Positions 36,668 to 45,744 of a stretch of 45,744 bases of DNA are shown here, piece by piece; positions within the stretch are counted from its first letter, which is position 1, and each line of letters begins with the position of its first letter. The stretch is from NCBI GenBank assembly GCA_002092835.1, contig LVWL01000021.1:1-45744 (forward strand), given 5' to 3'. This stretch comes from Campylobacter concisus. Lineage in GTDB: Bacteria; Campylobacterota; Campylobacteria; Campylobacterales; Campylobacteraceae. The notes beneath the pieces were generated by a model, which did no database searches, had not been told where the DNA came from, and worked only from the letters and a program-made list of their open reading frames with translations. The position numbers and the translations under genes are program-made.

Positions 36668-37248
36668 CAAACGTCCTTTGGAATTTCTATTTTTAATCTA
36701 TTTTTCATTTTCTCGAATAAATTTTTATCTTCCCACTCTTCTATGATAGCGTCTGAAAATTTGATCTCATCTAGCTTTATCTCGCCCATTTGCGCATTTA
36801 CGGCGTCCTCTTTAAAGCACTGCGCATAGCCAGTATCAGTCTCATGCACGATAATACTATGAAGCTTCACTTCACGCTCACCGTTATTCATCACGCTAAG
36901 TTCAAGCAGTCGCTCTATCATAACAAAAAATATGCGGCAAAACTGCTCTGCACTTGGATTTAGCGGGATCTCGATCCATCTTGCCGAGTGCTTTTTTAGA
37001 TCATTTTTATACTCATCATTATCGCCTGAAAATATTGTCGTAGCGTGATCAAAACTATCAATGATCGTTTTTATATTTTGCTTCATCAAGCCAAAGTCAT
37101 AGACCATGCCGGCATTATCAAGAAAATTTGAGCTAAGTAAAATTTCAGCCACATAGCTGTGTCCGTGGATGCTAGTCCTACAACGCTTTGAGCTACAAAA
37201 TCTCACAATATGTGCATTTTCAAATCTAAAAAGCTTTCTAATAATCAT
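36667..37248 (-). CDS. queD: 6-carboxytetrahydropterin synthase QueD
   Basis: First dedicated step of queuosine synthesis: converts dihydroneopterin triphosphate to carboxytetrahydropterin. 193 residues, longer than the usual 120-150. The zinc/substrate residues are in CRTSIHGHSYVAEI (HGH pair and catalytic cysteine), GMVYDFGLMK, and DHAT. The extra C-terminal part (about 140-193) is of unknown role. It lies between queE and the lipoprotein gene with overlapping stop/start codons. Confidence 0.88.
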   Translation of the reverse strand: MIIRKLFRFENAHIVRFCSSKRCRTSIHGHSYVAEILLSSNFLDNAGMVYDFGLMKQNIKTIIDSFDHATTIFSGDNDEYKNDLKKHSARWIEIPLNPSAEQFCRIFFVMIERLLELSVMNNGEREVKLHSIIVHETDTGYAQCFKEDAVNAQMGEIKLDEIKFSDAIIEEWEDKNLFEKMKNRLKIEIPKDV

Positions 37249-38003
37249 CAAACACCTTCTTTATCGCTCCAAAGCCTGATGTGGATACGCTCCGAGTAGT
37301 TAAATCCATACTTTATGGCAAATTCTGCCGTCTTTAAAGCATTTTTACTAAGCTCTGCTCTATCTGCACCCATCGCCATGCACCAAACTGGCAAATCCAC
37401 TTGACTTTTTACATTTATAATTTCGTCTAACTCGCTTTTGTCAAAGTGCGAGAGGACAAATTTCAAAAAGCTACTTCTTGCATTATTTTTAATAGCTAAA
37501 ATAGCGTCTAAATTTATGCGTTTTTGCTCGCTAACTCCGCTATTTGCTAGCTTTACTCCGAGTGCAAAATGGCAATTTTTATAAATTTCATACTTAGCAA
37601 AATCAATTAAGGTAGTGCCATTTGTCTCAAAATGTACTTCATAATCTTCAAGCAATTTCTTTACCAAATTTATAAAATTTTCATTTTCATGCCAGATGAG
37701 CGGCTCGCCGCCGGTTAAAACAATGATCGGTTTTTGCATTAAGCCTTTGCATAGGTTATCAACTATGCCTAAAATTTCATCTACACTATAAATTTTATAA
37801 TTAAAATGCCCTTTAAAAACAGCCCTTATGCTATCACATCCTAGTAAGCTTTCGCCAGTTTTTAAAGACTTTGTTTGCACGCCAAAGCCAGAGCAGTTTA
37901 AGTTGCAGCCTAAAAAGCGTAAAAATATAGCGAGTCTACCTTGGTAAGCTCCTTCGCCTTGGATGCTTAAAAACGCCTCAACTAGCTCTAGCTCTTTGCT
38001 CAT
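37248..38003 (-). CDS. queE: 7-carboxy-7-deazaguanine synthase QueE, with unusual cysteine spacing
   Basis: Radical SAM enzyme that forms carboxy-deazaguanine from the QueD product. 251 residues from ATG 38003. QGEGAYQGRLAIFLRFLGCNL is the family opening. The expected CxxxCxxC is replaced by C33-xxx-C37 and the next cysteine is C56, after GVQTKSLKTGESLLG. Near residue 95, VLTGGEPLIW is the SAM-binding GGE motif. The long loop between the cysteines may be a lineage form. It follows moaA with TGATG overlap. Confidence 0.85.
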   Translation of the reverse strand: MSKELELVEAFLSIQGEGAYQGRLAIFLRFLGCNLNCSGFGVQTKSLKTGESLLGCDSIRAVFKGHFNYKIYSVDEILGIVDNLCKGLMQKPIIVLTGGEPLIWHENENFINLVKKLLEDYEVHFETNGTTLIDFAKYEIYKNCHFALGVKLANSGVSEQKRINLDAILAIKNNARSSFLKFVLSHFDKSELDEIINVKSQVDLPVWCMAMGADRAELSKNALKTAEFAIKYGFNYSERIHIRLWSDKEGV

Positions 38004-38971
38004 CAACCACCAGTTTGATAAAAGGCACGCGAAGAGGTTTCATTGCTAGCACCTATCGCCCATTTGTTCTCTTTTGGCTTGTTTGCTAGTACTTGCCTTA
38101 AAATTTCACTTGCAGCTACGATATCACCTTTTTCAACCGCTTTTTTGATGCTAAGAGCCTCTTCAAAGTAAAGGCAAGGTATCAAAAGCCCCTCGGCACT
38201 TAGCCTGATACGGTTGCAACTCTCGCAAAAGTCGTGCTTATGCGGATCAATGATACCAAATTTATAACCATCATCAAGTCTATAAATAGACGCAGGCGCA
38301 TTTAGTAGTTTTCTATCTTTTGTGACATTATATTTTTGTGAGATGATTTTTAAAATTTCATCGCTACTTAGCCCTTTTAGATCATCTTTTGCGTGTGAAT
38401 TTTCCATATACTCAATAAATCTGATCTGAGAATCTCTAAATTTAGCAAACTCAAGCAAATTTATAAGCTCATCATCATTTACGCCTTTTAGTGCGACAGT
38501 GTTGATTTTTACCTTTAATCCAGCATCATGAGCTGCTTCAAAGCCAGCTAAAACTTCGTGCAAGACGCTTTTTTGTGCGATAAATTTAGCCTTTTGCTCA
38601 TTTAGTGTATCAAGCGACATATTTATGCGCTTTAGTCCAGCATCTTTTAGTCTTTTGGCAAAGTGTGAAAGCATATAGCCATTTGTAGTAAGTGCTAGAT
38701 CGATGTCTGGATTATAATCACTTATCATCTTTATAAAAACGTCCAAGTCCTTACGTACAAGCGGTTCGCCTCCAGTGATTCTTATCTTTTTTATACCTTC
38801 ATCGATAGCCACTTTTACAAATAAAAATAGCTCTTCAAAGGTTAATAAATTCTCCCTTGGCGTCCAGCTAAATGGCGTTGTAGGCATGCAATACCTACAC
38901 CTAAAGTTGCAACGCTGAGTTACAGAAATCCTTAAATAATCAACAACCCGACCATATTTATCAATTAGCAT
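38003..38971 (-). CDS. moaA: GTP 3',8-cyclase MoaA
   Basis: First step of molybdenum cofactor synthesis. 322 residues. Radical SAM cysteines 21, 25 and 28 (CNFRCRYC), a GGEP motif ([11 protein letters not shown]), the second cluster in [18 protein letters not shown], and the conserved C-terminal double glycine (YQTGG), which enters the active site. GAAGG precedes the ATG. Head of moaA-queE-queD-lipoprotein-membrane protein-rsmE. MoaC is not seen. Confidence 0.96.
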   Translation of the reverse strand: MLIDKYGRVVDYLRISVTQRCNFRCRYCMPTTPFSWTPRENLLTFEELFLFVKVAIDEGIKKIRITGGEPLVRKDLDVFIKMISDYNPDIDLALTTNGYMLSHFAKRLKDAGLKRINMSLDTLNEQKAKFIAQKSVLHEVLAGFEAAHDAGLKVKINTVALKGVNDDELINLLEFAKFRDSQIRFIEYMENSHAKDDLKGLSSDEILKIISQKYNVTKDRKLLNAPASIYRLDDGYKFGIIDPHKHDFCESCNRIRLSAEGLLIPCLYFEEALSIKKAVEKGDIVAASEILRQVLANKPKENKWAIGASNETSSRAFYQTGG

Positions 38972-39015
38972 AAAGCACCTTCTTAAGCTTGGTTAGAGCT
39001 TTTTATAATTTTTCA

Positions 39016-39021
39016 ATTATA
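39016..39021 (-). promoter_or_regulatory. -10 box of the moaA operon
   Basis: Minus strand reads ACATATAATTGAA with a perfect TATAAT; the start would be near 39009 and the leader about 38 bases to the moaA ATG. It lies just past the terminator of the upstream gene. Confidence 0.6.
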
Positions 39022-39092
39022 TGTTAAAAGATTTAAATCAAAATAAAAATTTAAGCCAATTTTTGTAGTTTAAGAGTGGATTAGTCTTTTTA

Positions 39093-39120
39093 AAATTAGC
39101 CTGTAAATTTAGGCTAATTT
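39093..39120 (-). terminator. Intrinsic terminator overlapping the end of the 39109 gene
   Basis: A perfect 10-base stem (AAATTAGCCT with AGGCTAATTT) and an 8-base loop. One arm lies in the last codons and the stop of the coding region, and on the minus strand TTTTAAAAAG follows. It separates the ubiA group from moaA. Confidence 0.75.
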
Positions 39121-39615
39121 ATGAAATTTAAGCACAAATTCGACTCGCCCCATTCCAACATGAAGGTCCTTTGCGATCATCGCTGCAATTTTTCCATCTT
39201 TAAACATTTTTAAAATTTGCTCTTCTTCATTGATGACACTTGGTGCGATTTTATTAATATCTCTTGTTCGCTCTTCAAGACTAACTATCCTATCTTTTTG
39301 CTCTGTTGCAAAATCATCAATTACTCGCTCAATACTCTTAATCGCACGAATTATTGGTACAATCTTTTCATTTATTTGCAAATCAATATTTTCTTTTATC
39401 TGTTTTTTAAGTGGCTCATATTGTTCACTATTTTTAAATGCCTCGCCCTCAAGCATTGAAATTTGTTTTTTTAGATTGAAATTTTCTTGCATAACGCTTT
39501 CTATCGCTCGCTCAAATCTCGCAAATTTTTTATTTGTCTCACTATCTTTTATCAACATTAAAGCTACTATTATCGCCAAAACGATACCAAAGCCTAAAAA
39601 AATATAAATTTCCAT
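39109..39615 (-). CDS. Membrane-anchored coiled-coil protein with C-terminal helix-turn-helix-like tail (DUF6115/DUF2802-like)
   Basis: 168 residues. One membrane segment (about 3-21), a long charged coiled coil (about 25-120, with KKQISMLEGEA and KSIERVIDDFATEQKD) and a C-terminal HTH-like tail ILKMFKDGKIAAMIAKDLHVGMGRVEFVLKFHKL. This is the layout of DUF6115/DUF2802 proteins, some of which lie in flagellar gene clusters. Function is unknown. It is followed by its own terminator and preceded by a PilZ-like gene. Confidence 0.6.
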   Translation of the reverse strand: MEIYIFLGFGIVLAIIVALMLIKDSETNKKFARFERAIESVMQENFNLKKQISMLEGEAFKNSEQYEPLKKQIKENIDLQINEKIVPIIRAIKSIERVIDDFATEQKDRIVSLEERTRDINKIAPSVINEEEQILKMFKDGKIAAMIAKDLHVGMGRVEFVLKFHKLA

Positions 39616-39624
39616 ATTTTTCCT

Positions 39625-40146
39625 TTACGAATTCGCTCTCATTTCTCTTATCATTACACGCTCTCTAGCTGTTACGTAAGCGTTCCAGTCGGCTTCATCC
39701 TCTTCGTGCATATTTTCTATCTTTGCTAAGTTTTCACTAACAGCTCTTAAATAAAGACTCAAATTTCTCTTTGGAAAGATAGGCATAGCAATCCTTGCGT
39801 AGTAAATTTCATCTTTTATAAATTTTTCTTCACTTATTTTGATGTGTGTAAAACCGATTTCTTCGATACTCGTCCTCTCTTTTAGTGGCAAATATTGCTT
39901 ATGTTCGTTTTTAATATAATCACTCAGCGCATCAACTTTTCTATGAAGCTCGATCAGCAAAGTTAATAAAACTTGATCGCTCTCTTTGGTTTCGCCACGT
40001 GATTTAGCTCGTTTTAGCCAAGCCCCAAGTGCATCCTCTTCGCCCGGCAAGATGGAGTCAAACTCTCTTTTAAATTTCTCGCTCCCATCTTTATCAGACT
40101 CAAATTCCATATCAAGAGGTGCTTTAAACAGCTTAATCTCGCTCAT
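39625..40146 (-). CDS. Possible atypical PilZ-like protein
   Basis: 173 residues, no membrane segment. The N-terminal half contains LLTLLIELHRKVDALSDYI, and residues 85-165 look like a PilZ barrel: IEEIGFTHIKISEEKF, YYARIAMPIFPKRNLSLYLRAVSE, then an end helix NAYVTARERVMIREM. The RxxxR and (D/N)xSxxG motifs that bind cyclic di-GMP are not clear, so it could be a non-binding tPilZ type. I would not call it further. It overlaps the ubiA-like start by four bases and is nine bases before the coiled-coil gene. Confidence 0.5.
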   Translation of the reverse strand: MSEIKLFKAPLDMEFESDKDGSEKFKREFDSILPGEEDALGAWLKRAKSRGETKESDQVLLTLLIELHRKVDALSDYIKNEHKQYLPLKERTSIEEIGFTHIKISEEKFIKDEIYYARIAMPIFPKRNLSLYLRAVSENLAKIENMHEEDEADWNAYVTARERVMIREMRANS

Positions 40147-41018
40147 AATACGCTAATCCAAACAAAGATAAAAAATAAAATTCCCAGATAGCCATTTAAC
40201 GTAAAAAATGCTCTATCTATCTTGCTAAAGTCGCGTCTTACGATCCTATGCTCAAGAAATAAAATAACGCCACTTACTAAAATTCCAAAAAATGCCATCG
40301 CTCCAAGCCCAGCTGCCCAAGCAAAAAGTAGCCAAAATATAAAAGCTAAAGCGTGAAAAATGGCTGATAAAAAAAGTGTAGCCTTGTCGCCATAAATAGC
40401 TGGTATGCTAAAGAGCTTGTTTTCTTTATCAAATTTCATATCTTGAAGCGAGTAAAGCAAGTCAAATCCAGCTACCCAAAATGTCACACCAAGGCAAAGC
40501 AGCACGCTCCAAAGCGGTATAGCAGCGCTCACTGCGACAACGCCAGCAATGGGAGCAAGACCTAAGCTAAGGCCAAGCACCAGATGTGCTAGCTCGCTAA
40601 AGCGCTTAAATAGCGAATATCCACCAAGAACAGCTAAAATAGGAAAACTTAGCCAAAATGCGAGCGAATTTATAAAATAAGCGCATACGATAAAAATAAA
40701 CGCATTTGCCGCAATAAAAAGCTGCATATTGCTTCTACCGATACGACCATCAACGCTTGGACGGCTCGCAGTTCGCGGATTTAGCTTATCGATATCTTCA
40801 TCTTTGTATCTATTAAAAGCCATAGCAAAATTTCTAGCACTAACAGCGCAAAAAGTACCTAAGATAAGCAGTTTTAAGCCAAACCAAGCCGAGCCACTTT
40901 CTATCTTGCTAGCAACTATCATAGCAACAAAAATAAAAGGCAAAGCAAAAACAGAATGCTTAAAAACGATAAGTTCAGCGATAATTTTTAATTTTTCTAT
41001 CATTTGATAAATTTCCAT
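40143..41018 (-). CDS. UbiA-family prenyltransferase (menaquinone futalosine pathway MqnP type)
   Basis: 291-residue inner-membrane prenyltransferase with about eight segments. The two aspartate motifs are NRYKDEDIDKLNPRTASRP near 68 and DLLYSLQDMKFDKE near 185. It attaches a polyprenyl chain to an aromatic ring for quinone synthesis. Campylobacter makes menaquinone by the futalosine route, so MqnP is more likely than 4-hydroxybenzoate transferase. Start is uncertain: ATG at 41018 or the ATG at 41003 (MIEKLKII). Confidence 0.82.
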   Translation of the reverse strand: MEIYQMIEKLKIIAELIVFKHSVFALPFIFVAMIVASKIESGSAWFGLKLLILGTFCAVSARNFAMAFNRYKDEDIDKLNPRTASRPSVDGRIGRSNMQLFIAANAFIFIVCAYFINSLAFWLSFPILAVLGGYSLFKRFSELAHLVLGLSLGLAPIAGVVAVSAAIPLWSVLLCLGVTFWVAGFDLLYSLQDMKFDKENKLFSIPAIYGDKATLFLSAIFHALAFIFWLLFAWAAGLGAMAFFGILVSGVILFLEHRIVRRDFSKIDRAFFTLNGYLGILFFIFVWISVL

Positions 41019-41026
41019 TTTCTTTA

Positions 41027-41051
41027 AAAATGGTTGATTTTACACCATTTT
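41027..41051. repeat. Inverted repeat in the divergent ubiA/oxidoreductase gap
   Basis: A perfect 8-base inverted repeat (AAAATGGT and ACCATTTT) with a 9-base spacer lies 9 bases upstream of the ubiA-like start. On the minus strand TAAAAT at about 41037 could be a -10 box inside it. Could be an operator or chance in AT-rich DNA. Confidence 0.3.
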
Positions 41052-41108
41052 GCTTTAAATTTGAATTTATATTATCATTACAAGATTAATTTAAAACAAA
41101 GGTTTATT

Positions 41109-42323
41109 ATGGGAAAAGTAGCGATTATTGGAGATAGTTTTAGTGCGTTATTTACGGCTTACGAATTAGCTAAAAAAGGTGAAGAAATTTTAATTATTAG
41201 CAGCCAAAAAGATGATTTTACAAATGGAATTTTAGCGCCTTTTGGCACACACGCTCTTGCAAAAGATGGAGCGATATCTAGCTCATTTATGGGGCTAGTT
41301 AGCAAAAAAAGCGAGCTTGATATAAGTATTTGCTTAAATGAAAATTTTAGAGCTTGGATGACAAATTTTACACTTAAATCAACCAAAGCTCACGACAAAA
41401 AGATGCAAATTTTGTTTTCAAAATTTGGTAAGAAAAGCTTTGAAATTTTAAGAGAGCTAAACAACAAATATCCGCAGATAAATTTCGATGAGAGCGGTAT
41501 TTATCTACTTTTTAGCAATGACGAAAGCTTTAAAAAAAGGCTTGATGAGATAAAGGTTGCCCATAGCGAGCAAGAAATTTTAAGCGTAGATAAAGAGCTA
41601 GCAAATTTTGGGCTAATAAATAAAAATATAAAAGGCGCTATAAATTTAGTCAAAAACGCAAGTATTGACACAAATGAGCTAAAAAAAGCTTTGATAAATG
41701 AGCTAAATTCTCTTGGGGCAAAATTTATAAATGATGAAATTTATGAGCTAAAAACGCAGGGGCAAATAGTGCAAAAAGCTACCGGCAATAACGCCGAATA
41801 TGAGGCCGATAACTTTGTGATAGCTTCAAAAAATTTAGAGCTTTCAAATAAACTAGGCACGAGCTTAAATGCGATTTTGGCTAAATTTTATACTATTGAT
41901 CTTAGCCTAAATGAAGGGCAAATCCCTAAAAAACCAATCATTTTAAATGATCTATTTGCCAAAATTTATCCAACTAAAAATGGCGTTATGATTATTACAA
42001 ATTTACAAGTCGGCGCTATCGATACGCTTGTTAAAACTGAAAAGATTAATGCATTTTTAAATGAACTAAAGATACATCTTGGTATAAGCGAGCTAAAAGA
42101 GCCTAGCTTTAGGGCAAACTACGTACTTCTTAGCTCAAACGATAAGCCAGCTCTTGGACGCGATAACATATATAGTAACTTGATCTATAACCAAGCTTAT
42201 GGACTAAATGAACTTAGTTTTGCTCCGTATTTTGCCAGTGTTTTGGCTAGTCTTATAAAAGATAGCAAAAATAACGAGGAAAATGATGAAATTTTACTCT
42301 TTAGCTCGTTTTACGAGGGCTAG
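41109..42323 (+). CDS. FAD-dependent oxidoreductase of the DAO/DadA type
   Basis: 404 residues from ATG 41109 ([15 protein letters not shown]), with AAAGG six bases before it; an earlier in-frame ATG at 41034 adds an unlike tail. The N-terminal beta-alpha-beta fold is evident, but the usual GxGxxG is GDSFSA, so two glycines are replaced. The C-terminus ([33 protein letters not shown]) matches amine/D-amino acid oxidases. Substrate unknown. Two bases before miaA and probably co-transcribed with it. Confidence 0.6.
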   Translation: MGKVAIIGDSFSALFTAYELAKKGEEILIISSQKDDFTNGILAPFGTHALAKDGAISSSFMGLVSKKSELDISICLNENFRAWMTNFTLKSTKAHDKKMQILFSKFGKKSFEILRELNNKYPQINFDESGIYLLFSNDESFKKRLDEIKVAHSEQEILSVDKELANFGLINKNIKGAINLVKNASIDTNELKKALINELNSLGAKFINDEIYELKTQGQIVQKATGNNAEYEADNFVIASKNLELSNKLGTSLNAILAKFYTIDLSLNEGQIPKKPIILNDLFAKIYPTKNGVMIITNLQVGAIDTLVKTEKINAFLNELKIHLGISELKEPSFRANYVLLSSNDKPALGRDNIYSNLIYNQAYGLNELSFAPYFASVLASLIKDSKNNEENDEILLFSSFYEG

Positions 42324-42325
42324 AC

Positions 42326-43201
42326 TTGTTTAAAGAATTTGCAATAATTGGCACCACAGCAAGTGGCAAGAGCGATCTTGCATTTGAGCTTGCAAAGGAG
42401 CTTAATGGCGTCATCTTAAGCCTTGATTCGCTTGCACTTTATAAAGAGATAGATATCGCCAGCGCAAAGCCAAATAAAGAGCAGCTTGAAGCCATAAAGC
42501 ACTTTGGTGTAGATGAAATTTATCCTGATGAAGAATTTAGCGTTGGGGCATTTTTTGAAATTTATAAAAATGCAAAGGGTTTTGCACGCTCACAAGACTG
42601 CCCACTCATCATCACAGGAGGTAGCGGATTTTATCTAAAATCAATGCTTAGCGGACTTGCACCAGATGTGCCAAAATGTGAGCTAAATTTAAGCAATGAA
42701 GAAATTTATAAACTAGCTATAAAAATCGATCCTGAGTTTGCAAGTAAATTTAGCCAAAACGACTCTTATCGCCTCGAAAAGTGGTATCAAATTTATAAAT
42801 TTAGTAACCAAATTCCAAGCATTTGGCTAAGAGAAAATACTAAAGAGAGCATCATAAAAGAGCTAGCGATATTTGAAATTTTATGGGATAAAGATGAGCT
42901 TAGAGAACGTATCAAGAAAAGAACAAAAGGCATGCTTGAAGCTGGGCTCATAGATGAGGCAAAATTTTTATTTGATAAATACAAAAGTGAGCCAAAACCA
43001 CTAAAATCAATAGGTTTAAAAGAGTGCAAGCAATTTTTAGATAAAGAAATTTCTCAAAACGAGCTTGAAGAGCTCATAGCTACGCACACGGCTCAGTTAG
43101 CAAAACGCCAGCGAACCTTTAATCGCTCGCAGTTTGAAAAAAAATTCGTGGGTGATTTGGATCAAATTAGAAGTGAAATTCTAAAATTCTTAAGAGAATA
43201 A
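42326..43201 (+). CDS. miaA: tRNA dimethylallyltransferase
   Basis: Adds dimethylallyl to A37 of tRNAs reading U-starting codons. 291 residues. P-loop [11 protein letters not shown], then [18 protein letters not shown] with the catalytic/substrate aspartate, then the family segment [14 protein letters not shown] near the C-terminus. Start is TTG at 42326 with GAGGG six bases upstream. Confidence 0.95.
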   Translation: MFKEFAIIGTTASGKSDLAFELAKELNGVILSLDSLALYKEIDIASAKPNKEQLEAIKHFGVDEIYPDEEFSVGAFFEIYKNAKGFARSQDCPLIITGGSGFYLKSMLSGLAPDVPKCELNLSNEEIYKLAIKIDPEFASKFSQNDSYRLEKWYQIYKFSNQIPSIWLRENTKESIIKELAIFEILWDKDELRERIKKRTKGMLEAGLIDEAKFLFDKYKSEPKPLKSIGLKECKQFLDKEISQNELEELIATHTAQLAKRQRTFNRSQFEKKFVGDLDQIRSEILKFLRE

Positions 43202-43223
43202 AACTAGCCCACAAGGGCTAGTT
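43202..43223. terminator. Bidirectional terminator between miaA and nifU
   Basis: A perfect 9-base stem (AACTAGCCC with GGGCTAGTT) and an ACAA loop directly follow the miaA stop and lie 7 bases past the nifU stop. AATAAAAT follows on plus and TTTATTCTC on minus, so the U-tracts are weak, but both operons end here. Confidence 0.75.
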
Positions 43224-43230
43224 AATAAAA

Positions 43231-44223
43231 TCAAATAGGCATTACCCTAATTTTTGGGCTTAAGCTCTCTTGTAAGACATTTTCAATCGCATAAAGAGTA
43301 CCAGTTGAGCCACTTGCACAGCCTGAGCAAGCACCAAGATAGCGGATATAAATATCAGTATTTTCTCCGTTATCATTTCTGATATCTAAAATTTCTAAAT
43401 TTCCGCCATCCATCTCAAGCATTGGGCGAATTTCTTTATCTATGACAGACTCTACTGCTTTTAACTGCCCTACCATCGTCATATTTTCAAAGGTAATGTC
43501 ACCTAAAGTATGATTTGCTTGGGCATTTGCCTGAGCTTCGATCTTCTCACGCTCCATTTCAGCCCTAGTATCACGCAAAATATCCACCAAATAATATTCT
43601 CTTTTTTCATGGCCACCAGGCTTTACGCAAGACTTGCAAAATGCACCAGCTTTGGTGTATTGCGTGATCTCTTCAACTGTGTGAAGGTCATTTAGTCTTA
43701 TCACTTCTTTTATCGTACCAAGGCTTACCCTAGCACACTCGCAAACGATGATCTCATCTTCAAAATGCTCTGGGTCTATGCCTTTATAGCTTGCGGCTGC
43801 TGCTTTTATAACATCATACGCCATAACGGAGCAGTGCATCTTTTGAGGTGGAACTGCTGGCGTTTCTGGATTGTCGCGCATAGCCTTTTCGACATCAAGG
43901 TTTGTGATCTTGACTGCTTCATCAACTGTTTTGCCAATACAAAGCTCAGCCATCGTATCAGAGCTAGCTATCGCTGTACCACAGCCAAAGCTTTTAAATT
44001 TAGCATCTATTATTTTGTCTGTCTTTTCGTCAACAAGCCAGTATAGCCTAACCGCATCACCGCAGCTTTCTGCACCAAAGTCAGCCACAATAAGCTTTGC
44101 GTTTGCCTTTTTAGCATCTTCTTCGGTTATCTCTCCCATAAATTTAGGATTATTCATCCTATCTTGCACTACCTTAGAATACTCATCCCAGATAGAGCCT
44201 CCGATCAAATTATTCTTTGCCAT
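43231..44223 (-). CDS. nifU: Iron-sulfur cluster scaffold NifU
   Basis: 330 residues, three domains. The IscU-like domain has scaffold cysteines C54, C81 and C131. The central [2Fe-2S] domain has C161, C163, C196 and C199 (VCECARVS and FCKSCVKPGG). The C-terminal Nfu domain has C299 and C302 (ACSGCASG). In Campylobacter and Helicobacter NifU/NifS replace ISC/SUF and are essential. It follows nifS by 18 bases. Confidence 0.95.
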   Translation of the reverse strand: MAKNNLIGGSIWDEYSKVVQDRMNNPKFMGEITEEDAKKANAKLIVADFGAESCGDAVRLYWLVDEKTDKIIDAKFKSFGCGTAIASSDTMAELCIGKTVDEAVKITNLDVEKAMRDNPETPAVPPQKMHCSVMAYDVIKAAAASYKGIDPEHFEDEIIVCECARVSLGTIKEVIRLNDLHTVEEITQYTKAGAFCKSCVKPGGHEKREYYLVDILRDTRAEMEREKIEAQANAQANHTLGDITFENMTMVGQLKAVESVIDKEIRPMLEMDGGNLEILDIRNDNGENTDIYIRYLGACSGCASGSTGTLYAIENVLQESLSPKIRVMPI

Positions 44224-44241
44224 GTTATTTTCCTTTAAATT

Positions 44242-45447
<1,206 letters not shown>

Positions 45448-45449
45448 TT

Positions 45450-45466
45450 AGGATAAAAAATATCCT
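45450..45466 (-). promoter_or_regulatory. Inverted repeat in the nifS leader
   Basis: Perfect AGGATA-N5-TATCCT, between the -10 box and the ribosome site, so it lies inside the transcript. It could fold as a hairpin 18 bases before the start or bind a repressor just downstream of the start site. In Helicobacter nifS responds to iron. The role here is unknown. Confidence 0.4.
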
Positions 45467-45484
45467 TTTTATTTTTGATGGGAT

Positions 45485-45490
45485 ATTATA
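45485..45490 (-). promoter_or_regulatory. -10 box of nifS-nifU
   Basis: Minus strand reads TTTTTTGTTATAATATCCC, an extended -10 with perfect TATAAT. The transcript would start near 45478 with a leader of about 46 bases. Confidence 0.7.
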
Positions 45491-45547
45491 ACAAAAAAGT
45501 TAAAAGCAAGTTTAAAAATATGCTTTAATTTTTTCAAAATTCAGCTC

Positions 45548-45586
45548 ATTTTGATATTAAAATATATTGAAATTCTTTATCAAAAT
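45548..45586 (-). promoter_or_regulatory. Wide inverted repeat upstream of the nifS promoter
   Basis: ATTTTGATA at 45548-45556 and its exact complement TATCAAAAT at 45578-45586, 30 bases apart centre to centre (about three helical turns), at -58 to -96 from the -10 box. The half-sites resemble Fur-type sequence. May be a regulator site or chance. Confidence 0.3.
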
Positions 45587-45663
45587 TTGCATAGATCGCT
45601 ATTTGCGATTTTTCTTATAAAAAAGTCTAATTATCTCTTAAAAATTAATTCATTTTTTTAAGT

Positions 45664-45744
45664 TTATAGCGCGATAAACATATTACTTGCGTGCATTATC
45701 TCTTTATAGTTTTCTTCTAGTTTTTCATATGAGGTTTTATAAAG
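45664..45744 (-). CDS. C-terminal end of an unidentified gene (runs off right edge)
   Basis: An open frame enters from the right edge and ends at TAA 45664-45666, giving the last 26 residues, LYKTSYEKLEENYKEIMHAS and then NMFIAL. The residues look like the end of a helical protein. Family unknown. The 231-base gap from here to nifS is AT-rich and holds the nifS promoter and repeats described above, plus a weak hairpin near 45595-45609. Confidence 0.45.
   Translation of the reverse strand, partial: LYKTSYEKLEENYKEIMHASNMFIAL

Noticed and set aside
45595-45609. ATCGC-N5-GCGAT followed by TTTTTC on the plus strand.
   Set aside because: Five-base stem, no plus-strand gene to terminate, and on the minus strand no U-tract follows.

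Overview
The window is a compact, AT-rich bacterial chromosome segment. Its gene content and gene order point to Campylobacter (Campylobacterota), most like the C. concisus/C. curvus side of the genus. The grounds are a NifU/NifS-only Fe-S system, an UbiA-type prenyltransferase next to miaA, a nikZYXWV-type nickel transporter, a bifunctional hisIE, short leaders with AAGGA-type ribosome sites, TATAAT -10 boxes with little -35, and several blocks that I recall being collinear with C. jejuni. The species is inference. No rRNA, tRNA, CRISPR array, prophage or insertion sequence was found, and no gene-free stretch reaches 300 bases.

Layout. Bases 1-1148 (minus) hold a restriction cluster: a DpnII/MboI-like endonuclease cut by the left edge, a DpnD/PcfM-like small protein, and an HTH protein with a possible nuclease core. 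It hangs directly on the 3' end of a housekeeping run fabZ-lpxA-clpX-mreB-mreC-carB (1145-8690, minus), and consecutive genes overlap by a few bases. Bases 8802-14611 (minus) hold queH and a five-gene nickel/peptide-type ABC importer, headed by an inverted repeat that looks like a NikR-type operator. Bases 14785-23925 are mostly plus strand: a giant AsmA/DUF748 protein, a tautomerase, the peroxiredoxin Bcp, a DsbA-like oxidoreductase, ilvE, an SPFH protein, hisIE and two DUF2393 membrane proteins; one membrane-protein gene is on minus.

Bases 23979-41018 are almost entirely minus strand. They hold a lipoprotein-purF-small protein-dapB group; trxA, a cysteine-free thioredoxin-like membrane protein, and trxB; a long run from a TrmH-family methylase through a RodZ-like protein, an aminotransferase and hom to yraN; rpmE-rsmI; a tight moaA-queE-queD-lipoprotein-membrane protein-rsmE operon; and an ubiA-type gene followed by PilZ-like and DUF6115/DUF2802-like proteins. 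Bases 41109-43201 (plus) hold an FAD oxidoreductase and miaA, convergent with nifS-nifU (minus). A gene fragment ends at the right edge.

Themes are envelope building (lpxA, fabZ, mreBC, RodZ-like, DUF748), queuosine synthesis (queH, queD, queE), thiol redox (trxA, trxB, bcp, dsbA-like), Fe-S and nickel supply, and RNA modification (miaA, rsmI, rsmE, TrmH). Most of the window is conserved core genome. The clearest accessory module is the restriction cluster at the left edge. The most testable new points are that cluster's HTH/nuclease-like protein, the cysteine-free thioredoxin-like protein between trxA and trxB, the nik operator, and the RodZ-like and PilZ-like proteins.
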